Source: Sipunculus nudus
Taxonomy: Eukaryota > Annelida > Sipuncula > Golfingiida > Sipunculidae
NCBI GenBank assembly: GCA_026874595.1
Contig: CM049306.1
Coordinates: 41,226,019-41,290,018, forward strand
Length of the DNA: 64,000 bases
Direction: 5' to 3'
Shown piece by piece: positions 47,322 to 58,285 of this stretch. How positions within the stretch are numbered: the stretch's first letter is position 1; each line of letters begins with the position of its first letter. Position numbers and translations under genes: made by a program. The notes beneath the pieces are model-generated. The model was not told the DNA's origin. It did not search any database and saw nothing but the letters and a program-made list of their open reading frames with translations.

Positions 47322-50300
47322 CTGGAAATCATAAAAATATCAAGAATTCAAGATCTATTAAAAGGTCACTCTTAATTCCTTCTAATGTACATGACTCAGT
47401 TCATCTGTAATGCTTTCAAATGATAAAGTTGGGGTTTTTTTGCGACGGTCAACCTGATACATTTTCATAGCAAATCAAGGAACAAGACGATCCGTGTATT
47501 GTGTAATTATATTCCTTTAAAGACTCCCTGCTGAGGTGAGACACCATAAGCAACGAATCACGCATGACAAATCAATTTGACAAACTTGACACACAAGACA
47601 AATATTGAGAAAATTCAGTTATTTCTGCAAGTCATCCCTTCATCTGGAGAAAGCATTTCTTGTGTAAAACAATCTTCAAATAGTTAAAAAGTTAAGTTGG
47701 ACAGTCGAGGGGTAAAATGCTCGGCTCTCTCCGCTGGCGACCCGGTTTCAATCCCCGGCGTGGCTATAAGAGTGGGTTGTAGTTGCCTGTCCAAGGCCGG
47801 TGGTTTTCTCCGGGTTCTCCGGTTTCCTCCACCTCTACAGTCTACAAAACGCCTCATTCTGAGCCATGGAGAGTACCACGATTAGTTATAATAATATCCA
47901 TGTAATATAAATAAGTTTATATTATATATATATGTGTGTCATATTATACCTGGCACTGTGTTATCAAGAACCAAACCGACCACACCTCCCACAAACATGG
48001 CGGTACTCAAGAACACGGTGATAACTTGATCTAATACCAGGGAACCTGCAACAAAAGGAGATACTCCTACATTAAGGAACAATGGCAATGTATGCCAATT
48101 CGAGGTTTTGGGAATGGGTTTCACCATAGACTATCTAGTTACTGTTTTTTATAGAGTTTACCATTGTCCAAGAAGTAAGGAGACTGAATTATTACGAACT
48201 AGCTGACTGATAAATAAATGCAGTCTCGTCATTTTCTTCACTTAACGTGGTTAAAATAAATGCCCCTATATATATGAACAATTAAAGGTATATAAAAGAA
48301 AAATATGATTGCGTTCTTTATATATACCTAAAATTTGGGTGCTTCTGATCAATTTAGATAAAAATGACTCAAGTCTCGAAGAAAAAGTCTTCCCCACATT
48401 TATGAGTAAATACAATGTAAAGGACATGTGAAACCCAAAAAGTATTCAACGAACGTACCAGTTTGAATAGCATTTTTGTGCTCCTGTAACCAGAGGGGAA
48501 CCACGAGACCTGAGAATATGGACACCCCAAGAATGGTCAGGTTACGTGAGGAGTCCAGATCTACTGACTGGAGGTTGGAAAGAGCCACACTGATGATCAT
48601 ACTCATAAGGATCAGGTTCAGGCCCCCGATAACTGGCTCCGGGATGGTGGACAGGACGGCGCCGACTTTACCGATAATACCACAGAGTATCAGAGCAAAA
48701 CTCATCCAAAGCCAGATCCATCGGCTCGCCACCTGAAATGTATTACGTGAGAGAATGGTCCTTAATCTGTCAGAAAGCCAGATCCACCTGCCCGCCACCA
48801 GAAAAGTATTACGTGAGAAATTGGACCTTAATCTGTCAGAAAGCCAGATCCCTCGGCTCGCCAACTGAAATGTATTACGTGAGAGAATGGTCCTAAATCT
48901 ATCAGAAAGCCAGATCCACCTGCTCGCCACTTGAAATGTATTGCGTGAGAGAATGGTCCTTAATCTGTCAGAAAGCCAGATCCACCTGCCCGCCACCAGA
49001 AAAGTATTACGCGAGAGAATGGTTCTAAATCTATCAGAAAGCCAGTCCACCGGCTCGCCACCTGAAAAGTATTATATGAGATAATGGACCTAAATCTATC
49101 AGAAAGCAAGATCCATCGGCTTGCCACCTGAAATGTATTACGTGAGAGAATGGACCTAAATCTTTTAGAAAAACAAGATTCATCGGCTCGCCACCTGAAA
49201 TGTATCACGTGAGAGAATGGTTATAAATCTATCAGAAAGAAAGATCTATCGGCTGGCCACCTGAAATTTATTACGTGAGAGAATGGTCCTAAATCGATCA
49301 CAAAGCCAGGTCCATCGGATCACCACCTGAAAAGTATAACGTGAGAGAATGGACCTAAATCTACCAGAAAGCCAGATCCACCTGCTCACCACCTCAAAAG
49401 TATTACGTAAGAGAATGGACCTAAATCTATCAGAAAGCCAGATCCAACTGCTCGCCACCTAAAAAGTTTTACGTGAGAGAATGGTCCTTAATCTATCAGA
49501 ATGCCAGACCCTCCTTATCACTACCTGAAAATAATATATTAATACAGAAAATGATTATACAAGTCTCTCGACCGAATCTCTACCGATGATTCGATTTAAA
49601 ATCATATCATCCGAAATAAAGCAATCAGTTTCTCGATTAAATGCATCTTTTATTAAAGAGAGGCATATCTGTACCACTTACAAAGCTTTGAAATTAATGT
49701 ATACACAGCCTGAAACCACCGTCTTTTAGATAATCTTTTTCAGATGTCAACACCTCAAAACACTATAAAAAAGTATGTTAGTCTTTTCTGGAAAAAAACT
49801 GAGAGATAATTATAGAGCAGCAGCACTTTTGTAACATATCTCAAAATATTAAACCATGAACAACAATAGCCAACACTTAATTGTATCTTTCATTTTAGAT
49901 CATAATCTGGTTAATTTATGTATGGTCTATCGAAGCTGCCAACCAATTTGTCAACCAGAAATTCAAAATATATAAATGTTCGTTTTCTGAATACCTACCC
50001 CAGTAATGCAAATAAAACCGATGACGCCGCTGTGTGCCGTAGTGGAATGTCCCATTCCGAACAGTCCACACAACACCCCTCCCATCCCCTCCAGGGCGAT
50101 ACCACGGTTCATCGCGTGCCTTGGCGGGGGTGGCAGGGCGCAGACTCTGGCCGTAGCATAGTAGTCACCCACTGAGTCGATAATGGAACTGGCCGTGGCG
50201 GCAAGCATTCCAATGAACACGCTTGCGTTGAACTGGGGCATTCCCCACTGACCTTCATAATATGGAATATGATAATAACTCGAAAACTGCTTGGCCAATA

Positions 50301-53300
50301 TTAAAGTAAAAAATCCATACATTCGAAACACCAGAATCGAGATGTAGAACGCAGAGTTCAAAATAAGATATTGACATTGTATCACCGACGATGAAAGCTC
50401 ACTATATGTAATTTAAGTTTCCTCCCTTCCCTTCCTTACAATAAGCAAACCTATCGTTAAGCATAGATCTATCGCGAGATGACTTGTACCACCCAGTCAG
50501 CGTGCCAACTGATTCATAAACAATGGACGAGGCAATTGAACCAATCAAATGACTCGCATACATGCCCTGTGCATGCCTTGCCCTTTGCAGAATAATTTGT
50601 TGCTATTTTAAGATGAGCTGTCGTGTAAGAACAGGAAAGCATCGAGTATACGACCAATTCAGCTTGTAAACCTATCCAGTTGCTGCTCGATGCATTCATG
50701 TTTAAACGGTGAACAGCTCTGGCTGCTGTGCACGGTTTATTATTCTCACATTTGATTTGACCGGTCGTTATGGTGGTTCATAATTCATGACACAGCTCAA
50801 AAAGGCTTGATAGAGCAAGGTTTCTCGCGACCGAGCGTAGCTAGCCTTGCCTATAGGACCATGTTGTGGCCATTTCATGGCCACTCATACTACAGATTTT
50901 CACAGGTTCCTGAAAAGACGCGCAACCACGGCAATCAAAATAGGCACCAAAACAGACAAGTCCGGACTCGCGTATGGTATTTTTAACATTAACATGTTGT
51001 CCCGAATTTCCATTTTAAATTTCATTTCTATTGAGATTTGTATTAGACTCGGACTTAGGTGCCCTGGACTCGGACTTGCACTCAAACTCGGATGGTTTGG
51101 ATCCATATTCCACTGCAGTGAAACATTTCTCATTCCACATTTTCCTGTTTTTTTACGACAATGGTCCTTTTACTCCTTTTGACTCCCTTTGCAGTTTTTG
51201 TGTAAAACATTTGCCAAAGGTCCGTTTGAGCGCCGAGAAATATGCAAGCTTGGCAGTTGATCCACAATCTTGTGCACACAAGCCTAGTGCCAAAAATATT
51301 ACGTGGGTGTTATCCCAATGAAAAATACTATCAGTTACTCCTGTTAAAACACAACAAAATAAATGCCTTGTACTTTTTAACGGAAGCTACATTATTTACT
51401 GTAATAGTAAACTTCGACAGTCATTAGACAAATTCAAGAAATCTTTACACAGTATATGCTCATTTATGCTTCCAATCTTTCCATTTTTTTTCTTCTTTTG
51501 CTCAGTATTTGTATCCTATCACTAATTTAATTTCTTTCTTATTTCTTTCTAATTCCCCCCCCCCCCCCCCCCCCCCGATCTGTACATAAGGTATTTCATA
51601 TATCCATGACATGCACGCCACCTGGATAAGGCATGTAGAACCATTTGCTTTGGTAGACGACGTCCATCTTGGCGTCTGTCCGCGCCCTGAATTCGGGTAA
51701 TGTCGGGTCTGACGTCAGCTGTCCGGTCGCTGTCAAGATGTAACACATGAGCCAAGTTAATCCAATGGCCAGCGCCGTCTGGTGAAAAGAGCATAAATGA
51801 ATACAAAGGATGGATAATGATGCTCCTAAATGCTGACTTAACGTATTTTTGTTACAATTCCTGTTTTCGTCTAAATTAACAGACATTTTTGTTGAACATA
51901 TTTATGTTAAAGTATGTCACAATATTTAAAACTAATGTGTAATGAGTAAAATGGTTTGTATGATGATTACATAATTTCCCGCTAAATACAGACCTGAAGC
52001 GGTTATTACTAATCTGAAGCGGAAGAAGTAAGAATTACAAAAAGGCTTCCAAATTTTAAAATGGTTCACCAACATAAAGAAGTTGTGTACCAATACGGCG
52101 ATCCAAAGAATCAGCAATTGATACATGTAATTTTGGTCCATACGTGTATTATTCAAGAGCCTTGGGATTTGCGTGTGCTCTTTTTCTCTGCAATATTTTC
52201 ATTTGAAACGAAGCGATTTGCATTTAACCATAACCTTGCTGTGTACAGTGGAACCTGTGTAATATGACCACCCGTTTGACTGGCCAAAAGTGGTCTTTAT
52301 TCACAGGTGGTCTTATTGGACAAGTGGTCTTTCATACAGATTCCTTGGTATTTTATTACCGGAAACAGCCGAAACACCGGAAGCCGGCCCCAGTGGAAGC
52401 CTCTCTGGCGGCTAAAGGTAGGAAAAGGAAGTAGTAGCCGCCCGAGGTAGAGAGAAAACAGGAGAACCAGACATGCTGTCCTGAAATGAAATAATTTCAA
52501 GAGTACAGAATGATTTTGATATCTGGTTAGTAGGCGTTTCTTAAAAGTGAAAGCAAACGTTTTCATTGACAAATCCGATTCACGACATTATAATTTAAGT
52601 ACATCTAGTCTCGTACACAGGCACACGGTGGCGCTCTATAGCCACCAGTGGGTCTTTTATTGAATAAACCTGATAAAAAACGGAAGTCAGGTTCACTTTG
52701 CGAGAGGAATCCCAGCAGACAGCATGTGACCAGTCGGAAATAAACTGAAAAGCAAACACAATGCAGACCATTGGCTATATTTAAAAAAAGGCGCCAAAGT
52801 TTCGATCAATACGTTAAATCAATATGTCTGGGCAATCACAGCCATGGTCTCATTCTCTAGTAACAGGCTGTTTTGGATTGAGCTTGTGGAAAAGGCTTAA
52901 CTTAATGACAGGCCGTCATTCAATGTTTATCTCTTACCCCTTTACTGTAGTTATACGGTTTTATAGGATTTTTAAAAGCCTGGGTCTTGTTTTGTAAATA
53001 ATTAACATGCAGACAGCAAATAGGCAATGAAACTGAGAACAATAGGTAAATAGTGAAAGTGTCTTGACTTACATCATGGATATGCCCCAGTGAGTCTCCA
53101 TGGCAGTCGAAACAGATTTGAAGAGAGAGAGACCCACCAAAGCCACTGTTGGTGTGATCGTGAGCGGCCCGATAAAGCCCATCAGAAAACCCATCACTCC
53201 CGTCATCCCCAAGAACACTTGAACTAGAGAAGCCCCAATCAAGGCGCCAGATATCTATTTTTGAAATAAAAATGCCAGAGGATTACAGGCTACAGAAAAA

Positions 53301-55588
53301 TAAAGTGTTAATTTCGAAGATGTTATAAATAATGGAGTTCCAACCTCTGGCTAGGTGGTGTTGAATTTTCTGAAAGGGGCCATGCAAATGGGCAGTCAGT
53401 GCCTTAGAGAGATTCCGCTGATCAGTTCTAAAATACTCTGACTTTTGCCTTCGGAGGCACAGTATATGTTTCAGCTAGATAATAACAATCATTCCAAATC
53501 GGACACAGCCTTTGGCCATTTGGTGTTTCAAAATTTAAATTGCTGTGTGTTCCTACAGGCTGGCAGGGTAGTGCAAAGTTGGAACTCCATTTTGTAAAAC
53601 ATCCTTTCTAACGGGGAATGAGGGCTTTTAGGCGACTAGACGTATATGACAGTAAGCCCCTAAAGGCATCAAGTATAACTGTGTTACTGAAATATTGTTC
53701 AATGGTCAAAGGTTTCAGTACCAAGAAACGCTCCCAGGACTGGTGGGTATAAGCTCTTGTAATGTCTAGAAATGGTAGCGCGGAGGCGGCACATTAGGAA
53801 ACCAGGGCGTCTAGATATGTACATGTATGGGATTGTAAAAGAGGCGTTGTATGAACAAGAAATTTAGAGAAATGTAAGGGAGACACAGCATTTACTGAGT
53901 ATTTATGGAAGTGTATTTGGAAGTATCTATAGAAGTAATAAGGACCCAGTAATCATGACAATTCATTTTGGGAGTGCAGAAGGCGCAGTCATCAGTATAA
54001 ACTGGGCGCATTTAACAATGCGTATTGGATCATTGGCAGTGTAAAGTGTCGTATTAACGAGGGTGCTGGTCATTTATATAAGTGTAAAAGGCAGCGTTGG
54101 CGGTCTCCAAACGGTCTTGGCCTCGAGGTCCTCCGGCCTCGGACTCGGCCTTAGTATCTGAAAGCTGTGATTCTGACTCGGTGACATGGCTCGAGGCCGC
54201 TAAAATTTGACGTGTTTTGTATACATGCATTTGGCCTTTACCTCATACAAGATTTCAGGCATCGAATCTTAGTTGTATGGAATCTAACTTGGTTGGTGGT
54301 GCCTTGGCCTCCGTCTCGGAGGGCCGTGAATCGACTACAACACTCGACTTATAGGACGCAGTATGGGAATTATCGAAATGTTAAGGCAGTGAATTACCTA
54401 ACTAACTGAATAAACAGATGGTTGGTTGATAAAATTAATTTTAACGTTTCAATTTACGAGAAATAGACGGTAAACGTTTACGTACCACCTGCATTCTTGG
54501 CATCCATTCTGCTGACAGATCAGCGCCACCTGCTGTTGCCGTGATGTTGACATCTTGGGTAGTGTTCACTCGCATCGTAGCTGCAGAATTACATGGAATC
54601 ATGTATTTATAAACTGCTTCAGATACGGATCCAGTATTCAGGAAAAGGAGAGGTCAAACCCAATAGGACTAAAGACAAACCCTTAAAAAGGTCGCAGGGT
54701 CCAGAAAGGAGGTGGGGGGGGGGGGGGCTGTCCAGGCCGCAAGAAATATGTCTGCACTCAAAAGGGAATTCACCTCATCTACACGGTTAGCGTTATGATC
54801 GCATATTAATGATCATTACTTTGAGAAAACGTAGCCACTTTCATGGAAGAAATCAGAGATAGTACCACACTAAATATGAATAAAGCTTACTTCGCTGAAT
54901 GATTATCCATCTGTGCCTCTAACATCGGCAGTTGTGAAATGCTTCAAGAATAGAATATTGAAATATATTTTGAACTTTACAGATAAATATATGGATAAAT
55001 ACCTACAGAAAAAACATATGGACTGTAGACGAAATTCTTGTGCTCCTGGACAATATATGTTAATGTGTTATTAAAATATATTGTTGTACAGCGGTTCTCT
55101 CTCCAACTCAGACAAATAATATATTTAAGTACGTTTCACCACCTGCTGTCAGCCTGCTTTCTGTAGATAAGTTCCTAGTAAACTACATATATAATAATTT
55201 TACAATAAATCCGCAGTTTATGTTTCCCAACTTTTTAGTCTCTTCACCATGATCTGGCGGATATGAAAAGCCATCTTTGTTTTAGCTGATTATATTTTAG
55301 AGTGTTTACATGACATCATCCAGTCAGCAGCTGCCAATCGAGGCTGTTCTTGCAAGTGACTAATTACCATGACCACCAAAAGCGGGTCTTACATGTTGTA
55401 AAATGTAGACTGATTCCTCAAATTTTAAATCAATTCTGTTTGTTAAATAAGGTTTCAGGTAGGTATTTATTTACCTGGTTAAAAGTTAGGTCCTTTAAAA
55501 CTCTATATACTCTACACGTTAATTATTTCCCTTGAAACTAGAAAAAAATGTCATACCAAAAAATAGGTGGATATGAGGGGATGAATCG

Positions 55589-55658
<70 letters not shown>

Positions 55659-57528
55659 AATACATATATAATATATAAACGATATGTTCTAAGGTCTTCT
55701 CTCTCTGTAGAATACTCGGCTTGGAAGTATGAATCACAACACAGCAATCTAAATTAGCTATACAACGAAACCATTGAAATAGCATAAACGTCAATACTAG
55801 CTCATAATGACATTTTAAAAAATAAAAAATAATTTATTAAACATTTTCGTTGGTATCATTTGCATATATTCATTACCCACACATAGACAGTTGCTTCCCA
55901 AAATCTGATGATTTCGGTTCTTTGTTGGGCAGGCGTTCTTCAACAATCGCCCCTAGGGGTCGCTTTTGCAAAGTTTATACCTCAGATTCTGGTTTTATTA
56001 CCGTTATTGTTTATAACCGCATTCATAAGGTATTTTATATTAAATTTAAATGTTTCTAGCTTTATTCAACAGTTTTGGTTGTTACCAAAAATAATTCAGG
56101 ACTTGCCATTGACAGTTTTGTAACCCACGTCACAACGCCACTGCTCCAGACTCATCATGGCGATAATTGGGGGGAAGAACGAGAAGCAACTGATCTGGAC
56201 GACTGGTATTCTAAAAACATAAACCACGTGACTTTAAAGTGGATCGAGATAGAATGTTATCTGAAACAGAACTGATTATAACGGTAAAATTACAGCGTAT
56301 TTTCATCTTTATACTAAACTCCTCGAATTTTGTACCAAAATTATGACGCGCACGTTTGTGTAGATATACTAGAGACGGAAAGGGAATGGGATATTCATAA
56401 CTCACTTAAATTTATTTAAAGTTCCTTCTTTCAATTTTTATTTCATAATGAAAACATTTAACACAAACAAACGGTAGAAGTGAAGGTGAAATAGGATAAG
56501 TTTTTGTACAGCTTAAATCTAATCATTTCTTTCATTATGAAACTGTGTTTGTTAAATGTGAAACAGGGATCAACTTGGATTCGGCATAACGGCTTTAGGC
56601 CTATTACTGAGACTTGCATAATTCTGATATTGCAAATCCAAACACACATGTCAAAATTTAAAGGAAAAGCAAATAAATTTAAATTACTTTCGACTAAAGT
56701 ATGTGTATAGGTACACAGTGATTGAAGATCATGCCCTTATTTTGTACAGAGAAGGTATTTCAGGTGAAAAAAATTTTAATATTAAACAAAAGGAATTTAT
56801 TATTGTAGTACAATAAGGGATAACTCAACCATTAGTCTCATCAGGTAGGTCTCACGACTCACACACCTGATCCCGATGATGCACTGGAGAAATGTACAGA
56901 CGCCGCACATGACGAGCGAAGTGCTGAGCAGCTCGGCGAAAAACACGTGATCTCCCTCACCACAAACCTGGCGGTGAATGATGTAAGCGGCCGTCAGCGG
57001 ACCTCCAAACGTCATCAAGGCTTGCTGAAAATAGACCATTAGTACAGAACACACGAACAGGCGATTAAATTATTTTATCGCAGACGATACTTACACTACC
57101 AATATGCTCTGTGAGAAAAAAAAGTCTCACAGGCTATAATGGGTAGACGTTTGATATATAGTTCTATGGCCTACTGGGTTTGGCAAAACATACTCATGTT
57201 ACTGTGACGTGTGACGAGACATTTAATTTACTTATTGTGTCATCAGTTGTTGGAAATAATAACAATAAACAGGGTTAGGTCTTTTGGTTGCATTCAACTA
57301 AATTAGAAATCAAAGAAAAAATACCTGAAGTGAGAAAAATATGGTTAGCAACAGTGGCGGTTTGTCGTTCAAGGTGAAGGTCAAGGATGTCTGCTGGCCA
57401 TTTGTTTCCTTTCGTTGCTCGGTTTGTGGGTCGTCATGGTCATCATGACTGACCTTGACCTCTTGCGGGCCATTTTCCTGGACAGCTTCTGAAGCTCGTG
57501 ATTTTAGTGAAGTATCCGCTATGTCCAT
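47077..57528 (-). CDS. SLC23-family nucleobase/ascorbate-type transporter, complete, 11 coding exons
   Basis: Multi-pass plasma-membrane transporter of the NAT/SLC23 family, whose known members carry ascorbate or nucleobases. Joined exons (minus strand): 57528-57325, 57024-56867, 56210-56125, 54580-54489, 53254-53073, 52480-52360, 51778-51622, 50252-49999, 48732-48459, 48045-47950, 47321-47077. Every junction has AG/GT borders and phases agree throughout, giving 622 residues, within the usual size for SLC23. Family landmarks in order: NDKPP then QQ (residues 68-69) in segment 1; IGPLTITPTVALVGLSLF (about 208-225); RARTDA (about 312-317); IDSVGDYYATAR (358-369) followed by PPPP; GVIGFICITG (409-418) at the NAT signature; SSRNL (about 479-483); LDNTVPG (536-542). 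Two N-glycosylation sequons (N155, N161) lie in the segment 3-4 loop, as in SVCT proteins. The start ATG is the first in frame after an upstream acceptor at 57641. Odd: QH is QQ, [QEP]-N is GV, and segment-8 E is D359, so substrate is uncertain. I infer membrane transport with confidence, substrate not. Confidence 0.95.
47690..47900 (+). repeat. tRNA-headed SINE in SLC23 intron 10
   Basis: Starts with tRNA-like sequence (A-box-like gtcgaggggtaaaatgctcg; B-box-like ggtttcaatccc at 47744-47755). A body with tggttttctccgggttctcc and ggtttcctccacc follows, a sequence style common in invertebrate tRNA-SINE central domains. Antisense to the host gene. Confidence 0.6.
47950..48045 (-). CDS. SLC23 gene, exon 10 (residues 510-542)
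   Basis: 96 bp after ttttgttgcag. Reads GSLVLDQVITVFLSTAMFVGG then VVGLVLDNTVPG, the last membrane segment with the family-typical LDNTVPG end. Donor CCAG|GTATAA, phase 1. Confidence 0.95.
48459..48732 (-). CDS. SLC23 gene, exon 9 (residues 419-510)
   Basis: 274 bp after acatttcag. Reads VASRWIWLWMSFALILCG, then PEPVIGGL, SNLQSVDLDSSRNL and IFSGLVVPLWL, all matching SLC23 segments 11-13. Donor ACTG|GTACGT, phase 1. The acceptor and first ~8 codons are the template of the 66-bp tandem array directly upstream, which stays open in the same frame to about 49050. Confidence 0.95.
48711..49532 (-). repeat. 66-bp minisatellite made of the SLC23 exon-9 acceptor, about 12.5 units
   Basis: Unit starts fall at 48711, 48777, 48843, 48909, 48975, 49041, 49106, 49173, 49239, 49305, 49371, 49437 and 49503 (partial). 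Each unit contains the intron end (catttcag), the first codons of exon 9 (VASRWIWL) and a spacer reading SDRFRTILSRNTFQ. The first unit is the real exon start. The period is 22 codons, and one reading frame stays open from exon 9 to about 49050. Units 2, 4 and 5 have lost the AG (ctg or caa); units 3 and 6-13 keep one. Confidence 0.93.
49999..50252 (-). CDS. SLC23 gene, exon 8 (residues 334-418), substrate-site exon
   Basis: 254 bp from acceptor attatgaag|GT to ACTGGG|GTAGGT. Contains QWGMPQF, segment 8 IDSVGDYYATAR, the PPPP turn, NRGI, and the NAT signature position GVIGFICITG. In characterised members this exon holds most substrate-contacting residues. Here E is D359 and the [QEP]-N pair of the signature is G409-V410. 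Confidence 0.95.
51555..51576. repeat. C22 homopolymer (G22 in the SLC23 transcript)
   Basis: 22 consecutive C on the plus strand, about 45 nt downstream of the exon-7 donor in transcript sense. Confidence 0.95.
51622..51778 (-). CDS. SLC23 gene, exon 7 (residues 282-334)
   Basis: 157 bp after ttttcaccag. Reads TALAIGLTWLMCYILTATG, then RARTDA and WFYMPYPG, the conserved segment before QWG. Donor TATCCAG|GTGGCG, phase 1. A 22-base G run (transcript strand) sits about 45 bp into the following intron. Confidence 0.95.
52246..52335 (+). mobile_element. pogo/Tigger-like element end in SLC23 intron 6
   Basis: cagtggaacctgtgtaatat then gaccacc and three tggtctt words. CAGT.GAACCT followed by ATATGACCAC-type text is the style of pogo/Tigger termini. 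No matching second terminus nearby. Confidence 0.5.
52360..52480 (-). CDS. SLC23 gene, exon 6 (residues 241-281)
   Basis: 121 bp after tcatttcag. Reads LVLLFSLYLGRLLLPFP then a basic cytosolic loop and PVFRLFP, matching the LFSQYL...P...K..FKMFP stretch of SLC23. Donor CCG|GTAATA. A pogo-like repeat end lies about 25-110 bp downstream in the intron. Confidence 0.93.
52580..53070. other. SLC23 intron 5
   Basis: No coding signal; a cacacggtggcgctctatagcc stretch (52621) is a weak relative of the ggtggcgcc motif. Confidence 0.5.
53073..53254 (-). CDS. SLC23 gene, exon 5 (residues 181-241)
   Basis: 182 bp beginning ISGALIGASLVQVFLG. Contains the strongly conserved IGPLTITPTVALVGLSLF and ends THWGISM. 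Acceptor aaaaatag, donor GATGAT|GTAAGT (strong), phase 2 out. Confidence 0.95.
53255..54488. other. SLC23 intron 4
   Basis: 1.2 kb, apparently unique. Short g/c-rich clause ggcctcgaggtcctccggcc (54118) and a diverged echo near 54305 (tggcctccgtctcggagggc). No exon-like frame. Confidence 0.5.
54489..54580 (-). CDS. SLC23 gene, exon 4 (residues 150-180)
   Basis: 92 bp after aattctgcag, ending CCAAGAATGCAG|GTGGTA. It encodes an extracellular loop with sequons NTT (N155) and NIT (N161), then EWMPRMQ, equivalent to W..R.REVQG at the start of segment 4 in vertebrate SLC23 proteins. Confidence 0.92.
54620..54770 (+). mobile_element. CAGGGGCGGATCC MITE, copy 5, truncated, in SLC23 intron 3
   Basis: cagatacggatccagtattc, then gaggtcaaacccaataggac and ggggggctgtccaggccgca match the left half of the family. 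Begins 40 bp upstream (transcript sense) of exon 4's acceptor. Confidence 0.6.
55594..55652. repeat. (AT)n microsatellite in SLC23 intron 3
   Basis: About 59 bp of AT. Confidence 0.97.
56125..56210 (-). CDS. SLC23 gene, exon 3 (residues 121-150)
   Basis: An 86-bp exon found by frame continuity. It reads IPVVQISCFSFFPP then IIAMMSLEQWRCDV, matching the family stretch RLP.FQ..F.F..P....L..W.CP. Acceptor is gtttttag|A. The donor chosen is GTGG|GTTACA, because only this site gives the phase (1) needed to join exon 4; GAC|GTGGGT would shift the frame. Confidence 0.88.
56867..57024 (-). CDS. SLC23 gene, exon 2 (residues 69-121)
   Basis: Starts after ttttcag with QALMTFGGPLTAAYII, the second half of membrane segment 1, and ends IIGIR at segment 2. 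158 bp, phase 0 in and 2 out (AG of an Arg codon). It is about 92% identical to the exon at 11186-11343, with the same length and borders. Confidence 0.95.
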
Positions 57529-57641
57529 TTTCAGTCTCAAGCAGTTAAATGAAGGATTCTTGGGGATCGCTAAGAACCTTTAAAGTGACCCTGATCCCAG
57601 CCTAGCTCACGTGGTCACACCAAATTGGGAACTGTGAAATC
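57325..57641 (-). CDS. SLC23 gene, exon 1 (5' UTR plus residues 1-68)
   Basis: Coding begins at 57528 (ATG); 57529-57641 is probable 5' UTR bounded by a gatttacag acceptor, so at least one non-coding exon should lie further right. A TTG four codons upstream is in frame, but the ATG is the natural start. The first 50 residues form a hydrophilic cytosolic tail rich in D, E, Q and K. LTFTLNDKPP leads into segment 1. Donor is CTTCAG|GTATTT, phase 0. Confidence 0.88.
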
Positions 57642-58285
57642 CTGTAAATCAGACAAACGTCTTTTATTTCATACTGCAAATTAATCCTGTGGGTCCCTTT
57701 TATAAATTGCAAATATAAGATTGCTAAAATAGGAAATTAACTTTGAGAATATTTTAGTGTAGTTTACCTTTACCAATTGGGATATAACCTAGCATGGATA
57801 TGATGGAATAAAAGAAAGAAAAAAATAAATACCGTCATGGGTAATGTCATCTACCTGATATAGGTCAACCTCAGTGATGATGATTGACGTATTCACCTCC
57901 TTACTCATTATTCACACGGTTTATATGCGTGATATATAAAATATATCTATATAGTGTGGCTATATCGGATTTTTATTTTACCGCATTAAACATGGGTGAA
58001 AGAATCGGAAGACAAATATAGTATGGATATTTTCATTTCGAGGTTTCAGTTTAGTTCATTTAATGTTATTTATATTTGTTTCTTTTTTTTATTGTCATGC
58101 TAAACGATGTATATATCCCCTCATTCTGAGGTAAACCAGACTGCCCTTTTCTAAAAGCACGTATTCAATTCAGCACAGTGTCGCTCCCCCCCCCCCCCCC
58201 CCCCCCCCTCCTCCACCAGCATCTCTTCCACCAGAAAGTAATTTGAAAATTTCTGTAGTGGCAAAGATTAAGCTCCATCAAAATA
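57642..58285. other. Upstream region of the SLC23 gene
   Basis: Should contain the 5' intron and possibly the promoter. No TATA or initiator could be assigned. A C23 homopolymer occupies 58186-58208. Confidence 0.4.

Noticed and set aside
48476-48736. 86-codon plus-strand frame over SLC23 exon 9
   Set aside because: Exact antisense shadow of a well-supported coding exon.
56075-56275. 66-codon plus-strand frame over SLC23 exon 3
   Set aside because: Antisense of exon 3, which fits the transporter in sequence and phase.
58186-58208. Long C run as a possible CRISPR, telomere or origin feature
   Set aside because: Simple homopolymer; there is no repeat-spacer structure anywhere in the window and the genome is eukaryotic.
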